64,000 bases of DNA, from positions 20,053 through 84,052 of the forward strand of contig CACFGV010000005.1 of the NCBI GenBank assembly GCA_902565895.1, given 5' to 3'. The notes below the pieces were generated by a model. It saw only the letters and a list, made by a program, of their open reading frames with translations. It ran no database searches and was not told the DNA's origin. Source of the stretch: K189A clade bacterium. GTDB lineage: Bacteria; Pseudomonadota; Gammaproteobacteria; Pseudomonadales; Azotimanducaceae. The translations under genes and the position numbers were made by a program. Shown piece by piece: positions 18,583-28,873 of this stretch; position 1 is the stretch's first letter; the number at the start of each line of letters is the position of its first letter.

Positions 18583-19749
18583 ATGCGAAACGACGCTGAA
18601 CTCCTAGACCACATACTTGCTCACATTGACAACGGCACTACAGATCTTGGCGAGGACGAGTGGTTGGAGCCAGTTGAGAATTATGCGTCACAGGCACGCT
18701 TCGATGCTGAGCGGTGCCTTCTGCGACGACTACCCGTACCGTTTTGTCCAGTTGCCGCGCTTCCAGAGACGGGATCTTATGTGGCGCGAAATTCGGCAGG
18801 GGTACCGATTGTTGTTGTTAGAGATGACAAAGGCACGATTCGCGCCTTTCGTAATGCTTGCCGGCATCGTGGTATGAAATTAGCCGATGGCAACGGATGT
18901 ACGAAAATCTTTCGTTGTAACTATCATGGTTGGGCTTACCGACTTGATGGTAGGCTGGAATATGTGCCTCATGAGCATGGGTTCCCAGAGCTTGATAAGG
19001 AAAGCAACGGTTTGGTGCCCGTGCACGCGGTCGAAGTCCAGAGCGGATTGGTGTTCGTCACCCAGGACGAACCCATAGGTCTTGGTGCGTTAGAGTCCTT
19101 GCCGCATCTTTTAACCGATGATCAAGTGGTTTTTGACTCGAACGAAAGAGTGGAGGAGGTTAACTGGAAGTTGACAGCTGAGGCCACGCTTGAGGGCTAT
19201 CACATTAAGCCTACTCATCCCGAGTCGTTTTTCCCCTACGGATACGACAACTTGAACGTAGTTGAAATGCAGGGTCCAAATACTCGTATTTGTTTTCCCT
19301 TTAGGCGTATTGAAAAGTTACGAGATGCGCCCCGGGATCAGGTTTCGCTTGATCGAATGGTGACGTTGGTTAATCGCATTTTTCCGTTCACCTCAGTTAC
19401 GCGTCTTTCCCAACACTACGCACTTAGCTTTGCGGAGCCTGAGTCGCCCACGCGCACCCGATACTTTAATTATCGGTTGACGATGCCAACTGTTGACGGC
19501 AAGGAGCCTTCAGCTGAGGCCTTAGCGCGAGCAAAAAAAGACGTAGCTTTTCTAGCTGATACTGGCGACAAAGAAGATGCAAAGGTCGTCAGCGATATTC
19601 AAGCGGCGATAAGCTCTGGTGCCAATACGCATTATCGGTTCGGTCGGTTCGAATCGGCGATTGGTCATCTACACAAGAATTTGGCTTTGTACTTGGCGCG
19701 GTTAGAAAAGCACGAAGGAAGCGTTGTCGAGCAAAACAATAGAACCTAG
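18583..19749 (+). CDS. Rieske non-heme iron oxygenase, alpha subunit
   Basis: A 388-residue ring-hydroxylating-type oxygenase. The Rieske [2Fe-2S] cluster motif is C-x-H (CRHRG) followed by C-x2-H (CNYHGW), at about residues 93-118. The C-terminal SRPBCC catalytic domain has the mononuclear-iron His pair in LEGYHIKPTHPE near 203-214. The start is taken as ATG at 18583; a TTG at 18508 would add 25 poorly matching residues. Neither a beta subunit nor a reductase or ferredoxin gene lies nearby, so electrons must come from elsewhere. Such enzymes act on aromatics, but also on quaternary amines and sterols; the substrate is unknown. Confidence 0.9.
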   Translation: MRNDAELLDHILAHIDNGTTDLGEDEWLEPVENYASQARFDAERCLLRRLPVPFCPVAALPETGSYVARNSAGVPIVVVRDDKGTIRAFRNACRHRGMKLADGNGCTKIFRCNYHGWAYRLDGRLEYVPHEHGFPELDKESNGLVPVHAVEVQSGLVFVTQDEPIGLGALESLPHLLTDDQVVFDSNERVEEVNWKLTAEATLEGYHIKPTHPESFFPYGYDNLNVVEMQGPNTRICFPFRRIEKLRDAPRDQVSLDRMVTLVNRIFPFTSVTRLSQHYALSFAEPESPTRTRYFNYRLTMPTVDGKEPSAEALARAKKDVAFLADTGDKEDAKVVSDIQAAISSGANTHYRFGRFESAIGHLHKNLALYLARLEKHEGSVVEQNNRT

Positions 19750-20061
19750 CTGCCAAAGAGCTCAACAGTTTTTCATCTTTCACGGCCTAACGAAGCAGTT
19801 TGACGCAGCCTTTGTCTCTTTTGAGGTATCAATTGGTCGTAGCTCCCTGCTATGCCAAGTGCACAACGTCTTATGTCGCCGGTAACCCACGAGTAACCCA
19901 GGTAGCGGAAGCGTCGAAGAGTTTGATTTGACCGGGCGGAGAGTTAGGTAAAGGGGTTGTTTTAAATAGATTAAAATCGATTCTCTGGATCGGACACGAA
20001 GCGACGCAGTGTTTCGGGGTGGCGTTGGTTTGTGAAGAACGAGACGTTAGTCGAGTTCTTC

Positions 20062-20082
20062 TAAAACGTCGCTTTAGCGACA
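20062..20082 (-). terminator. Terminator-like hairpin in the distal repeat
   Basis: On the minus strand, GTCGC, loop TAAA and GCGAC are followed by GTTTTAG. It is the same hairpin as at 20170-20192 with small changes in the outer stem, and would terminate any transcript that reads through the first one. Confidence 0.65.
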
Positions 20083-20169
20083 TAATGGTACGTGGGATCG
20101 GACACGAAGCGACGCAGTGTTTCGAGGTGGCGTTGGTTTGTGAAGAGCGAAACGTTAGTCGAGTTCTTC

Positions 20170-20192
20170 TAAAACGTCGCTTTAGCGACGTT
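20170..20192 (-). terminator. Terminator of tRNA-Leu
   Basis: On the minus strand AACGTCGC (20192-20185), loop TAAA and GCGACGTT (20180-20173) are followed by TTAGAAG. This is a perfect 8-bp stem starting two bases after the tRNA CCA end, so it probably ends the tRNA transcript and fixes the 3' trailer. Confidence 0.75.
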
Positions 20193-20193
20193 A

Positions 20194-20280
20194 TGGTACC
20201 CGGGGTCGGACTCGAACCGACACAGTGTTTCCACCGGGGGATTTTGAATCCCCTGCGTCTACCAATTTCGCCACCCGGGC
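20194..20280 (-). tRNA. tRNA-Leu (anticodon CAA)
   Basis: An 87-nt class II tRNA on the minus strand, including an encoded CCA end. Acceptor arms GCCCGGG and CCCGGGT pair (one G-T), the anticodon stem GGGGA/TCCCC encloses the loop TTCAAAA with anticodon CAA at positions 34-36, a long variable arm is present, and the T-arm contains the GGTTCGAGTCC sequence. It reads UUG codons. A fair promoter (TTGTAA, 17 bp, CAGAAT) lies upstream at 20306-20334. The divergent queA begins 88 bp from its 5' end. Confidence 0.97.
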
Positions 20281-20305
20281 AGGGTTCACTTTTGCGAAGG
20301 CGAGC

Positions 20306-20334
20306 ATTCTGCCGAAGCCCCCGACGAGTTACAA
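20306..20334 (-). promoter_or_regulatory. Predicted sigma-70 promoter of tRNA-Leu
   Basis: Minus-strand TTGTAA (-35) and CAGAAT (-10) separated by 17 bp, followed by a GC-rich discriminator, about 25 bp before the tRNA 5' end. The position and GC-rich discriminator fit a stable-RNA promoter. Confidence 0.55.
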
Positions 20335-20367
20335 TAGCGCCCTTCCTGCCTTTGGTCGGTAAAGCCA

Positions 20368-21414
20368 ATGCTATTGTCAGACTTTGATTACGAGTTACCG
20401 CAGCGACTCATTGCTCAGCATCCGTCGCAGGAGCGGTCAGCCTCGCGGCTAATGCATGTGCATTCCCAGGGGATCGAGCACCTCATGTTTTCTCAACTTA
20501 AGCAGTTATTCCTTCCTGGGGACTTATTGGTGCTCAACAACACAAAGGTCGTAAAGGCTCGCTTGCGCGGCGTTAAAGATACAGGTGGTGCTGCCGAGGT
20601 GTTGTTAGAGCGGGTTCTCGCAGACGAACCAGATCGCGCGAATCTGGCCTTGTGTCAGGTCAGGGTCAGTAAACCTTTGCAGTCCGGACGACGTTTGTTG
20701 TTCGCGCAGGCTTCAGTGCTTTGTTTAGGACGCGAGGGCGAGTTTTACGTGTTGCAGTTCCCGCAACCCGTTTTTGAATTCTTAGAAAACTTTGGTGAGT
20801 TGCCGCTGCCGCCCTACATAGAGCGAGACGAAACCGCTGCTGATAACCTCCAGGACTTAGAGCGTTACCAAACTGTATTCGCGTCAGTGCCAGGCGCTGT
20901 GGCTGCGCCTACTGCGGGGCTGCACTTTACCGAAGATTTGATCGGACAATTGCAGGCCCAAGGAGTGGCGTCTACTTACATTACCCTGCACATAGGGGCG
21001 GGTACTTTTCAGCCTGTCCGTGTAGATGATGTATCGCAACATCAGATGCATTTAGAGCATTATGAAATTCCTCACCAGACCATTGCCGAAGTGAAGAATA
21101 CGCAACAAGAGGGTGGGCGAATTATTGCTGTGGGTACTACGGTTGTGCGGGCCCTTGAAAGTTCGGCTTTAGCAACCGGGCAGATTCAGGCCGGAGCAGG
21201 TGAGTCGCGATTGTTTATTACGCCGGGTTTTGAATTCAAAGTAGTGCAAGGACTGATTACAAACTTCCACTTGCCGCGTTCCACCTTGTTAATGTTAGTC
21301 AGTGCTTTTGCTGGCATAAAAACAATCCGCGATGCCTATGCTGCGGCGATAGAACGGGAGTACCGCTTTTTTAGTTTCGGCGACGCTATGTTCATTGACA
21401 AACAGGGAGTCTAA
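20368..21414 (+). CDS. queA: S-adenosylmethionine:tRNA ribosyltransferase-isomerase
   Basis: QueA transfers and isomerises the ribosyl group of S-adenosylmethionine onto preQ1 in tRNA, forming epoxyqueuosine at position 34. The 348-residue product has the normal length. Characteristic segments are FDYELPQRLIAQHP at the N-terminus, VLNNTKVVKARL near residue 52, AAPTAGLHF near 182, THIGAGTFQPVR-like TLHIGAGTFQPVR near 205 and LITNFHLPRSTLLMLVSAF near 292. It is followed 32 bp later by tgt, its pathway partner, then yajC, secD and secF on the same strand, a widely conserved order. Confidence 0.97.
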   Translation: MLLSDFDYELPQRLIAQHPSQERSASRLMHVHSQGIEHLMFSQLKQLFLPGDLLVLNNTKVVKARLRGVKDTGGAAEVLLERVLADEPDRANLALCQVRVSKPLQSGRRLLFAQASVLCLGREGEFYVLQFPQPVFEFLENFGELPLPPYIERDETAADNLQDLERYQTVFASVPGAVAAPTAGLHFTEDLIGQLQAQGVASTYITLHIGAGTFQPVRVDDVSQHQMHLEHYEIPHQTIAEVKNTQQEGGRIIAVGTTVVRALESSALATGQIQAGAGESRLFITPGFEFKVVQGLITNFHLPRSTLLMLVSAFAGIKTIRDAYAAAIEREYRFFSFGDAMFIDKQGV

Positions 21415-21437
21415 GTAGTGCCTCATGTAATGACTAA

Positions 21438-22899
<1,462 letters not shown>

Positions 22900-22979
22900 G
22901 TTGTGCGCGCAGAGTCGGACGGCCCCAATCCCTGGGCAACGCGCTTCTCTTTTCTTCTTTGAATATCGGCGAATTGTAA

Positions 22980-24911
22980 ATGGCTGAACTTCCCCCAGAC
23001 GGCACACCATTACTTGGCGTGCCTCGTCGTAGCAGCGCACCACTCAATTCATTTGCGTCGTGGCAATATGTGTTGATATTCACAGTTTTGCTGATCGGTA
23101 CTCTTTACGCCGCACCCAATGTCTTTCAGCCAGATCCTGCGATACAAGTTCGTAGTCTGGATCAGCGCGTAGATTTCGACCCTCAATCCAATGCGGCTGA
23201 TCAGGCTTTATTGGCACGACTGCAAACGCTGCTCAATGAGTCAGGCATTGCGATCAAGGGTGCTGACATTGAGGCTGATTCGCTGGTCATCCGCGTATAT
23301 TCTGACGCGGCGCAACTGCGAGCGCAGCAGGTGGCGAACGCGGCGCTCAATGCTAACGGGTTGAATTACGTGGTGGCGTTAGCGAGCGCCAGTACTACGC
23401 CGGAGTGGTTGCAAAACATCGGTGGCGAACCGATGAACCTAGGCTTGGACCTATTTGGTGGCTCGCATTTCCTGCTGCAAGTAAATATGGATGAGTACTT
23501 AGACCGGGTGATCAAAAATACCGCGCAGAGTATGCGCGATACCCTCATCGATGAGCGTATTCGATTCTCGCCAGGTCGAGATTGGGTGGTCGATGACGCC
23601 ATTGAAATCGCTTTTCGTGATGCCACCAGTCGCGATGAAGCGGAAGACGCATTGAGTGATTTTCAAGACTTCCAGGTGTTTCGCAGCGATGTTGATAATA
23701 AGCCTGGGTTAAGATTCGTCTCGACCGATGAAAAAATTCGTGCACTCGAGGATCGAGCGATCAGTCAAAACCTGACCAGTTTGCGTAATCGCGTGAACGA
23801 ACTCGGAGTCTCGGAACCCCAGGTGCAACGGTTGGGCCGGGCGCGCATTGTAGTGGACTTGCCAGGCATCCAGGACAGCGCTCGCGCGAAAGAGATCCTC
23901 AACAAGTTTGCTAATCTGGAATTTCGCCTTGAGGCGCTGCCGAACGCGCGTCGCTCGCAGATAGAGACATACCCTTATAACGGCCGCAACCAAGACATCA
24001 TGCGGCGCAATATCGTGACCGGCAATAATGTTCAGGACGCCAAACAGTCTTACGATCCTGAGACCGGGCAACCCCAGGTCAACATCGAATTGGATAATGA
24101 TGGCGGTCGACGAATGAACGCTATCACCAAGGACAATGTGGGTCGCGCCATGGCGATTCTGTTCATTGAACAAAAGCCGCGAGTGCGCAAGACCGAGGTA
24201 GACGGCGAGACCGTAGAAGAGTTTTTTACCGAAGAAGATCGGCGCCTGATCAGTGTCGCAACAATTCAGTCGGCATTAGGCTTTAGTTTTCGAATCACTG
24301 GTCTGAGTTTGCGCGAGGCACAAGACTTAGCGCTGTTGCTTCGCGCGGGAGCGTTAGCCGCACCTATGTATATCGTCGAGGAGCGTACCGTCGGTGCGCA
24401 ACTGGGGGATGAAAACATTCAGCGTGGCTGGCAGTCGGTCAGCATCGGCTTTGTATTGGTGCTGATTTTTATGTTGGTGTACTACCGGTGGTTTGGGCTC
24501 GCGGCAAATGTGGCACTGACAACGAACTTAGTATTGCTGGTAGCCATCATGTCGGTTTTGGGTGCTACCTTAACGCTACCGGGAATTGCCGGAATCGTTC
24601 TGACGGTGGGCATGGCGGTGGACGCCAACGTGTTGATTTTTTCCAGGATACGCGAAGAACTTAAAATCCACCCACCCCAACGGGCAATTCAAGCCGGCTT
24701 CGACCGCGCGCTACTGACCATTACCGATGCCAACGTCACAACGTTCTTTGTTGCGATTATTTTGCTGTCCATTGGCAGTGGGCCAGTGCGAGGTTTCGCC
24801 GTGACCTTAGCTGTTGGCATTGTAACGTCGATGTTCACCGCGATTCTGGTAACCCGCGCTTTAGTTAACTTGATGTTCGGTGGCCGCAAGGTGGAGTCCT
24901 TGAAGATATGA
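22980..24911 (+). CDS. secD: Protein translocase subunit SecD
   Basis: Inner-membrane RND-family protein that, with SecF, uses the proton gradient to pull exported proteins into the periplasm. The 643-residue product has an N-terminal membrane segment (residues 20-40), a large periplasmic domain (about 40-455) with the conserved GLDLFGGSHFLLQV near 152 and NRVNELGVSEPQVQRLG near 269, and five C-terminal membrane helices from about 480, including GMAVDANVLIFSRIREE near 543 with the conserved Asp. Its TGA overlaps the secF ATG by 4 bp. Confidence 0.97.
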   Translation: MAELPPDGTPLLGVPRRSSAPLNSFASWQYVLIFTVLLIGTLYAAPNVFQPDPAIQVRSLDQRVDFDPQSNAADQALLARLQTLLNESGIAIKGADIEADSLVIRVYSDAAQLRAQQVANAALNANGLNYVVALASASTTPEWLQNIGGEPMNLGLDLFGGSHFLLQVNMDEYLDRVIKNTAQSMRDTLIDERIRFSPGRDWVVDDAIEIAFRDATSRDEAEDALSDFQDFQVFRSDVDNKPGLRFVSTDEKIRALEDRAISQNLTSLRNRVNELGVSEPQVQRLGRARIVVDLPGIQDSARAKEILNKFANLEFRLEALPNARRSQIETYPYNGRNQDIMRRNIVTGNNVQDAKQSYDPETGQPQVNIELDNDGGRRMNAITKDNVGRAMAILFIEQKPRVRKTEVDGETVEEFFTEEDRRLISVATIQSALGFSFRITGLSLREAQDLALLLRAGALAAPMYIVEERTVGAQLGDENIQRGWQSVSIGFVLVLIFMLVYYRWFGLAANVALTTNLVLLVAIMSVLGATLTLPGIAGIVLTVGMAVDANVLIFSRIREELKIHPPQRAIQAGFDRALLTITDANVTTFFVAIILLSIGSGPVRGFAVTLAVGIVTSMFTAILVTRALVNLMFGGRKVESLKI

Positions 24912-25837
24912 AGGATCTGCAAATCGATTTTATGGGCAAGCGCAAATACGCGCTGGTACTGTCGGCTGCCTTATTGGTAACGGCCCTTTTGTCTTTAGGA
25001 TCCAAAGGACTAAACATGGGCCTAGACTTCACTGGCGGTTCGCTTTTAGAAGTCGGCTTTACTGAAGAAGTTGACCCCGAAGAAGTACGCAATTTTTTGC
25101 AAGGGGCGGGGTTCAATAACGGTACTGTGCAGTATTTTGGCACTAACCGTGATTTGTTGATTCGCATGCCTCCCCAACCTGATGCCAATCAGTCGAGCCT
25201 TGGTGATGAAATTTTTGCGGCACTTAAGAGCCAATACCCTGAGGGCGAACTGCGCCAATCCAACTACGTAGGCCCGGCGGTGGGCGATGAGTTGACCGAA
25301 GACGGCGGCTTAGCACTGCTGACCGCGTTAATCGTGGTCATGATTTACATTTTGTTCCGCTTCACTAAGCAGTTTTCAGTTGGTGCGGTGGTGGCGCTGA
25401 CTCACGACGTGCTGGTGGTCTTGGGGCTGTTCTCGATTTTTCAGTGGACCTTTGATTTGACCGTGCTTGCGGCATTGCTGGCGGTTATTGGATATTCCCT
25501 CAACGATACTATCGTGGTGAGTGATCGTATTCGCGAGAACTTTCGCAAGCTCCGCAAGTCGTCACCGGTAGAAACCATCAACCAGTCTTTGAATCAAACT
25601 CTCGGGCGTACCTTGGTGACGTCATTAACCACATTGTTTGTCTTGTTGGCGCTGTTGTTTACCGGCGGTGAGGTAATTCGCGGTTTCGCTTTAGCGTTGT
25701 CGATCGGTGTACTGGTAGGTACCTATTCGTCGATCTATGTTGCCGCCACCACGCTGTTGGCCATGAACATCAGCCGAGAAGATCTACTGGTGCCAGAGCC
25801 AGATGATGACGCAAACCCAGACGGCAGTTATCCATAA
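24908..25837 (+). CDS. secF: Protein translocase subunit SecF
   Basis: Partner of SecD in the Sec accessory complex, 309 residues with six membrane helices. Conserved segments are GLNMGLDFTGGSLLEVGF near residues 33-50, YVGPAVGDEL near 118 and IGYSLNDTIVVSDRIREN near 195-212 with the Asp that works with SecD. ATG overlaps the end of secD (ATGA). It converges on suhB with 8 bp between the stop codons. Confidence 0.97.
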   Translation: MKDLQIDFMGKRKYALVLSAALLVTALLSLGSKGLNMGLDFTGGSLLEVGFTEEVDPEEVRNFLQGAGFNNGTVQYFGTNRDLLIRMPPQPDANQSSLGDEIFAALKSQYPEGELRQSNYVGPAVGDELTEDGGLALLTALIVVMIYILFRFTKQFSVGAVVALTHDVLVVLGLFSIFQWTFDLTVLAALLAVIGYSLNDTIVVSDRIRENFRKLRKSSPVETINQSLNQTLGRTLVTSLTTLFVLLALLFTGGEVIRGFALALSIGVLVGTYSSIYVAATTLLAMNISREDLLVPEPDDDANPDGSYP

Positions 25838-25845
25838 CGGAAGAC

Positions 25846-26625
25846 TCAGCGGTTCAGAGTTTGCACTAGGGCGCGCCATGACTTTGGATTGGCTGCAATA
25901 ATGTCACCGGTGGTCGAAAAGGACTCGCCACCCTGCAAGTCGCTGACGAACCCACCGGCTTCGCGCACCAGCACAATGCCTGCGGCTATGTCCCACTGGC
26001 GTAAGCCCATTTGCCAGAAACCATCGCTCCGACCGGCAGCGACGTAAGCCAGATCTAATGCTGCGCTGCCCGCTCGGCGGATGCCACGGCAAGTGCCGGT
26101 TAACGTCTTCAATCCCGCCATATATTCATCCAGGTGACTGGCTACCTTACCTGGTGGTAGTCCGGTGGCAAGAACGCAGTCTTCGAGTTTACTGCGTGTG
26201 CTGACGCGAATGCGCTTACCGTTAAGTTGCGCACCAGAGCCCCGACTGGCGACAAATTCTTCGCCGCGCACAGGGTCGTAAATGACCCCATGCTCGTAAT
26301 GTCGGCCTTTCAAAACGCCGATCGAAACGGCGAAGTGAGGAATGCCCTGCAGAAAGTTTAGAGTGCCGTCTAAAGGATCAATAATCCAAGTGTACTCACT
26401 GTTGCCGGACCGCTCGCCAGATTCTTCGCCAATAATGGCGTGATCCGGAAAGGTCTCAACAATTTGGTCGATAATAATCGCTTCCGCGGTTTTATCGATA
26501 TTGGATACAAAGTCGTTGTGCGCCTTGGTTTCTATGTCGAATTCTTCTGGTCGATCCATCGCGCGCAGCATAAAGTCACCGGCCTTGCGGGCAGCGCGAA
26601 GGGCAATATTTGCCATGGGTTGCAT
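25846..26625 (-). CDS. suhB: Inositol-1-monophosphatase / NusB-associated factor SuhB
   Basis: Li-sensitive inositol monophosphatase family protein; in gammaproteobacteria SuhB also joins the Nus complex in rRNA antitermination. The 259-residue product has the metal-binding motif IIGEESG near residues 62-68 and the signature WIIDPLDGTLNF near 79-90, plus the second motif QWDIAAGIVLVREAGG near 209. It is divergent from trmJ and converges on secF. The conserved position secDF-suhB-trmJ supports assignment to SuhB rather than another family phosphatase. Confidence 0.93.
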   Translation of the reverse strand: MQPMANIALRAARKAGDFMLRAMDRPEEFDIETKAHNDFVSNIDKTAEAIIIDQIVETFPDHAIIGEESGERSGNSEYTWIIDPLDGTLNFLQGIPHFAVSIGVLKGRHYEHGVIYDPVRGEEFVASRGSGAQLNGKRIRVSTRSKLEDCVLATGLPPGKVASHLDEYMAGLKTLTGTCRGIRRAGSAALDLAYVAAGRSDGFWQMGLRQWDIAAGIVLVREAGGFVSDLQGGESFSTTGDIIAANPKSWRALVQTLNR

Positions 26626-26803
26626 AGAGGTATCCGGCTCGGAAGTGGAGGCGCGGTAATGCTAATGCCTATAGCCGCGTAAACCAAACCAGAAATGTAG
26701 AATAGCCGCTTTAGTTAACTGGGCGGTGTCCTGATTCGATGGCCGTGACAGCAGTTCATAGTGAAATGTAGGTTATGCAAAGAGCAGGTTGGAAACGCGT
26801 AAT

Positions 26804-27565
26804 ATGCTAGATCGAATCCGTATTGTATTGGTTGAACCCAGGCATCCCGGCAACATTGGCAGCGCAGCGCGGGCGATGAAAACGATGGGCATTGAGCAAT
26901 TGGTGCTCGTAGCCCCAGCGCGTTTTCCAGACCCCCAAGCGGATTGGCGGGCGGCGGGTGCCGTGGATGTGTTGGATGGCGTCATCGTGGTTAGCAGCGT
27001 TGCTGAGGCCATCGCAGAATGTCACTTTGTGGTGGGCACTAGTACTCGTTCGCGGCACATTCCTTGGCCGGTGGTAATGGCTAAGGACATCGCCAGTTGT
27101 CTGGCAGAGCAGCCCGCCGAGGCGTCGATTGCCATTCTGTTTGGTCGAGAAGACAGCGGCTTAACCAATGAAGAATTGCAAATGTGCCAATGTCATTTAC
27201 AGATTCCATCATCACCGATTTATGGCTCGTTAAATCTGGCGATGGCGGTACAGGTGGTTTGTTATGAGCTGTATCAGTTTACTGAGGCGCTACAACAGAA
27301 CGAGGAGGCAGTCGTTACCCCATCTGCTAATAGCACTCGTCGAATTTGGGATCGGCCACCCGCCACGCAACAGCAATTCGAATCACTCATAGGTCATCTG
27401 CAAGAAACCCTGTTGAATAGCGGCTTTGTTGATCCAGATGCGCCAGGTCATACTCTGACGCGGTTGCGGCGCTTATTGGCAAGACATCAGCTCGACGAGA
27501 CCGAGGTACAGATATTACGCGGGGTGCTGAAACACCTTAACTCGGGGTTAAATAGCAAAAAATAA
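26804..27565 (+). CDS. trmJ: tRNA (cytidine/uridine-2'-O-)-methyltransferase TrmJ
   Basis: SPOUT-class enzyme that methylates the 2'-O of residue 32 in several tRNAs. From ATG at 26804 it has 253 residues; TTG at 26789 would add five. The N-terminal SPOUT motif is VLVEPRHPGNIGSAARAMKT (residues 7-26, motif 1), followed by IAILFGREDSGLTNEE near 112-127 and the knot motif IYGSLNLAMAVQVVCYE near 142-158. It lies in the conserved slot between suhB and, in relatives, iscR; here an orphan ParA-like gene and an Rrf2 relic follow instead. Confidence 0.95.
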   Translation: MLDRIRIVLVEPRHPGNIGSAARAMKTMGIEQLVLVAPARFPDPQADWRAAGAVDVLDGVIVVSSVAEAIAECHFVVGTSTRSRHIPWPVVMAKDIASCLAEQPAEASIAILFGREDSGLTNEELQMCQCHLQIPSSPIYGSLNLAMAVQVVCYELYQFTEALQQNEEAVVTPSANSTRRIWDRPPATQQQFESLIGHLQETLLNSGFVDPDAPGHTLTRLRRLLARHQLDETEVQILRGVLKHLNSGLNSKK

Positions 27566-27646
27566 CGACACCGTGACCTAAATGACGGTTTTCAGGGCGA
27601 TCCGGTTCCACTTGTTTGAGATTGAAATTTAGGTAAACATCGGCAA

Positions 27647-28342
27647 ATGCAAAAAATTGTTGTTCTCAATTCGAAAGGGGGATCAGGAAAAACGACCCTC
27701 ACCACGAACTTAGTGTCATCCCTCGTATGCAATGGCACCAAGCCAGCGTTGATCGATTTGGACCCTCAGGGGTCCAGCACTCGTTGGCTGGATAACCGAC
27801 CCGCGAGTTTGCCGAGGATTGAAGGAGTCGAGGGATATGCGCAATCGCCGCAGGTCACTAAGACCTGGTTGCTGCGAACCCCAGAAGATTGCGATCTAGC
27901 GGTAATCGATACGCCCGCGGCGTTGTCACGTGCAGACTTAATCAGCGCCACACGTGGAGCGGATGCCATTCTAATTCCCGTGATGCCCTCAGATATCGAT
28001 ATTCATGCAGCTATGAAGTGCATTTCAGACTTATTATTGGTGGCGAAGATTCGTCGACCAGACCGAAAAATTGGCATTGTCGCCAACCGCGTACGCACCA
28101 ACACACGGGTGTATTTTAAATTGCAGAAATTCTTGGCGAGTCTCGACATACCTCTTATCGCGACGCTACGAGACTCTCAGAATTACATCCGAGCATTTGA
28201 ATTTGGCATAGGCATTCACGAAATGCCGTATTCCCAAGTAAAGAAAGATATCGACGCTTGGGAAGACATCACGGCCTGGCTGCAAGAGCTGCGCGAGCAG
28301 AACCGCAATCGTCCTGCAGCTATACATCTTTTACGAAGCTAA
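27647..28342 (+). CDS. ParA/MinD-type ATPase (orphan)
   Basis: A 231-residue deviant Walker-type ATPase. The N-terminus NSKGGSGKTTLTTNLVS (residues 8-24) has the signature lysine of the ParA/MinD family, DLDPQGSSTRW follows near 37-47 and the Walker B region LAVIDTPAAL near 84-93. There is no N-terminal helix-turn-helix and no parB next to it, so it is not an ordinary chromosome- or plasmid-partition locus. It may position some other cell structure; its role cannot be read from the context. It follows trmJ by 81 bp. Confidence 0.85.
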   Translation: MQKIVVLNSKGGSGKTTLTTNLVSSLVCNGTKPALIDLDPQGSSTRWLDNRPASLPRIEGVEGYAQSPQVTKTWLLRTPEDCDLAVIDTPAALSRADLISATRGADAILIPVMPSDIDIHAAMKCISDLLLVAKIRRPDRKIGIVANRVRTNTRVYFKLQKFLASLDIPLIATLRDSQNYIRAFEFGIGIHEMPYSQVKKDIDAWEDITAWLQELREQNRNRPAAIHLLRS

Positions 28343-28509
28343 ACGAATTGCCGTGTCAGCCTGTTTGAAAAAGCCACTCTTTTCCAACAACCTCTGACCT
28401 TTCCCTGATACCGGCACATTGTACCCAGGGTGCAGCAGCAGTCTTAGGCGCTTGTCTCGCATTTACCTATAAGGGACGGCATCGGCTGCTCTCCAATAAG
28501 ATCAGCGCT
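28343..28509. other. Intergenic stretch, no gene seen
   Basis: First part of the 742-bp stretch between the ParA-like gene and the cysteine desulfurase. Nothing recognisable was found here; the second part holds the Rrf2 relic and the desulfurase promoter region. Confidence 0.4.
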
Positions 28510-28873
28510 ATGCAGTTTTCCAAGTTTTCAGACTACGGCTTATTAAACTGTTAAAAGTTTTTGTTTATCCGTAATTTGTTGCGGTGTTACTTCTAGGCGC
28601 CAATGTGGTGACATGCGCGCCTACAGCTTTCGTGGGTGTGCGGGATACGGAGGCTATTTGATTGCTGGCTCCATTGTGGAAAGGTTCTATCATTGCAGCC
28701 GTCATTTATGCGCGACGTGGGCAATTTGCAGCGCAGCGGCAATAGATAATGCATTCCTACGCTCTAGTGTTTGCCACAGCAATGTTGCGGTCACAGCTAG
28801 GATTTTTGGCTACCAACGGTTTATCGTTACAGCAAGCTTATTTTTTAGTGCCCTGGTCTTCATAGATTATTAA
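28510..28873 (+). pseudogene. Relic of an Rrf2-family (NsrR/IscR-like) regulator
   Basis: From ATG at 28510 the reading begins MQFSKFSDYGL, very like the first helix of NsrR-type Rrf2 proteins, and then stops after 14 residues. In another frame from about 28630 comes GCAGYGGYLIAGSIVERFYHC, then CATWAIC and DNAFLRSS. These resemble the family's wing (RGxGGGYxLA), VECF segment, Cx5C iron-sulfur cysteine pair and final helix. The order and spacing fit a single gene degraded by stops and frameshifts. The position just upstream of the cysteine desulfurase is that of iscR in relatives. The call rests on short matches read by eye. Confidence 0.45.

Larger units (their letters stand above)
19987..20193 (-). 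repeat. Two degenerate 108-bp repeats carrying tRNA-Leu 3' ends and terminators
   Basis: Immediately 3' of tRNA-Leu(CAA) on the minus strand. Copy B spans 20086-20193; copy C is truncated and begins at 19987. The phrases GGATCGGACACGAAGCGACG and CAGTGTTTCG recur exactly 108 bp apart, and both align with the tRNA T-arm, variable arm and (copy B only) acceptor-CCA end at 20194. Each unit continues into the same flank with the same hairpin. A 108-bp period keeps a reading frame, so the minus strand encodes an Arg-rich 36-residue repeat (for example LKRRFRRTRLT). The layout resembles the tRNA-fragment repeats after Escherichia coli tyrT. Confidence 0.85.

Noticed and set aside
19871..20368. 165-codon minus-strand frame through the tRNA-Leu region, rich in Arg
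   Set aside because: It runs straight through a functional tRNA and into the queA start; the Arg richness follows from the repeat's base content. Any peptide would have to start within the repeats, which is raised only as a question.
28613..28873. 86-codon frame taken as a new small gene
   Set aside because: Its cysteine and wing patterns fit a decayed Rrf2 regulator better, given the matching N-terminal fragment at 28510 in another frame.
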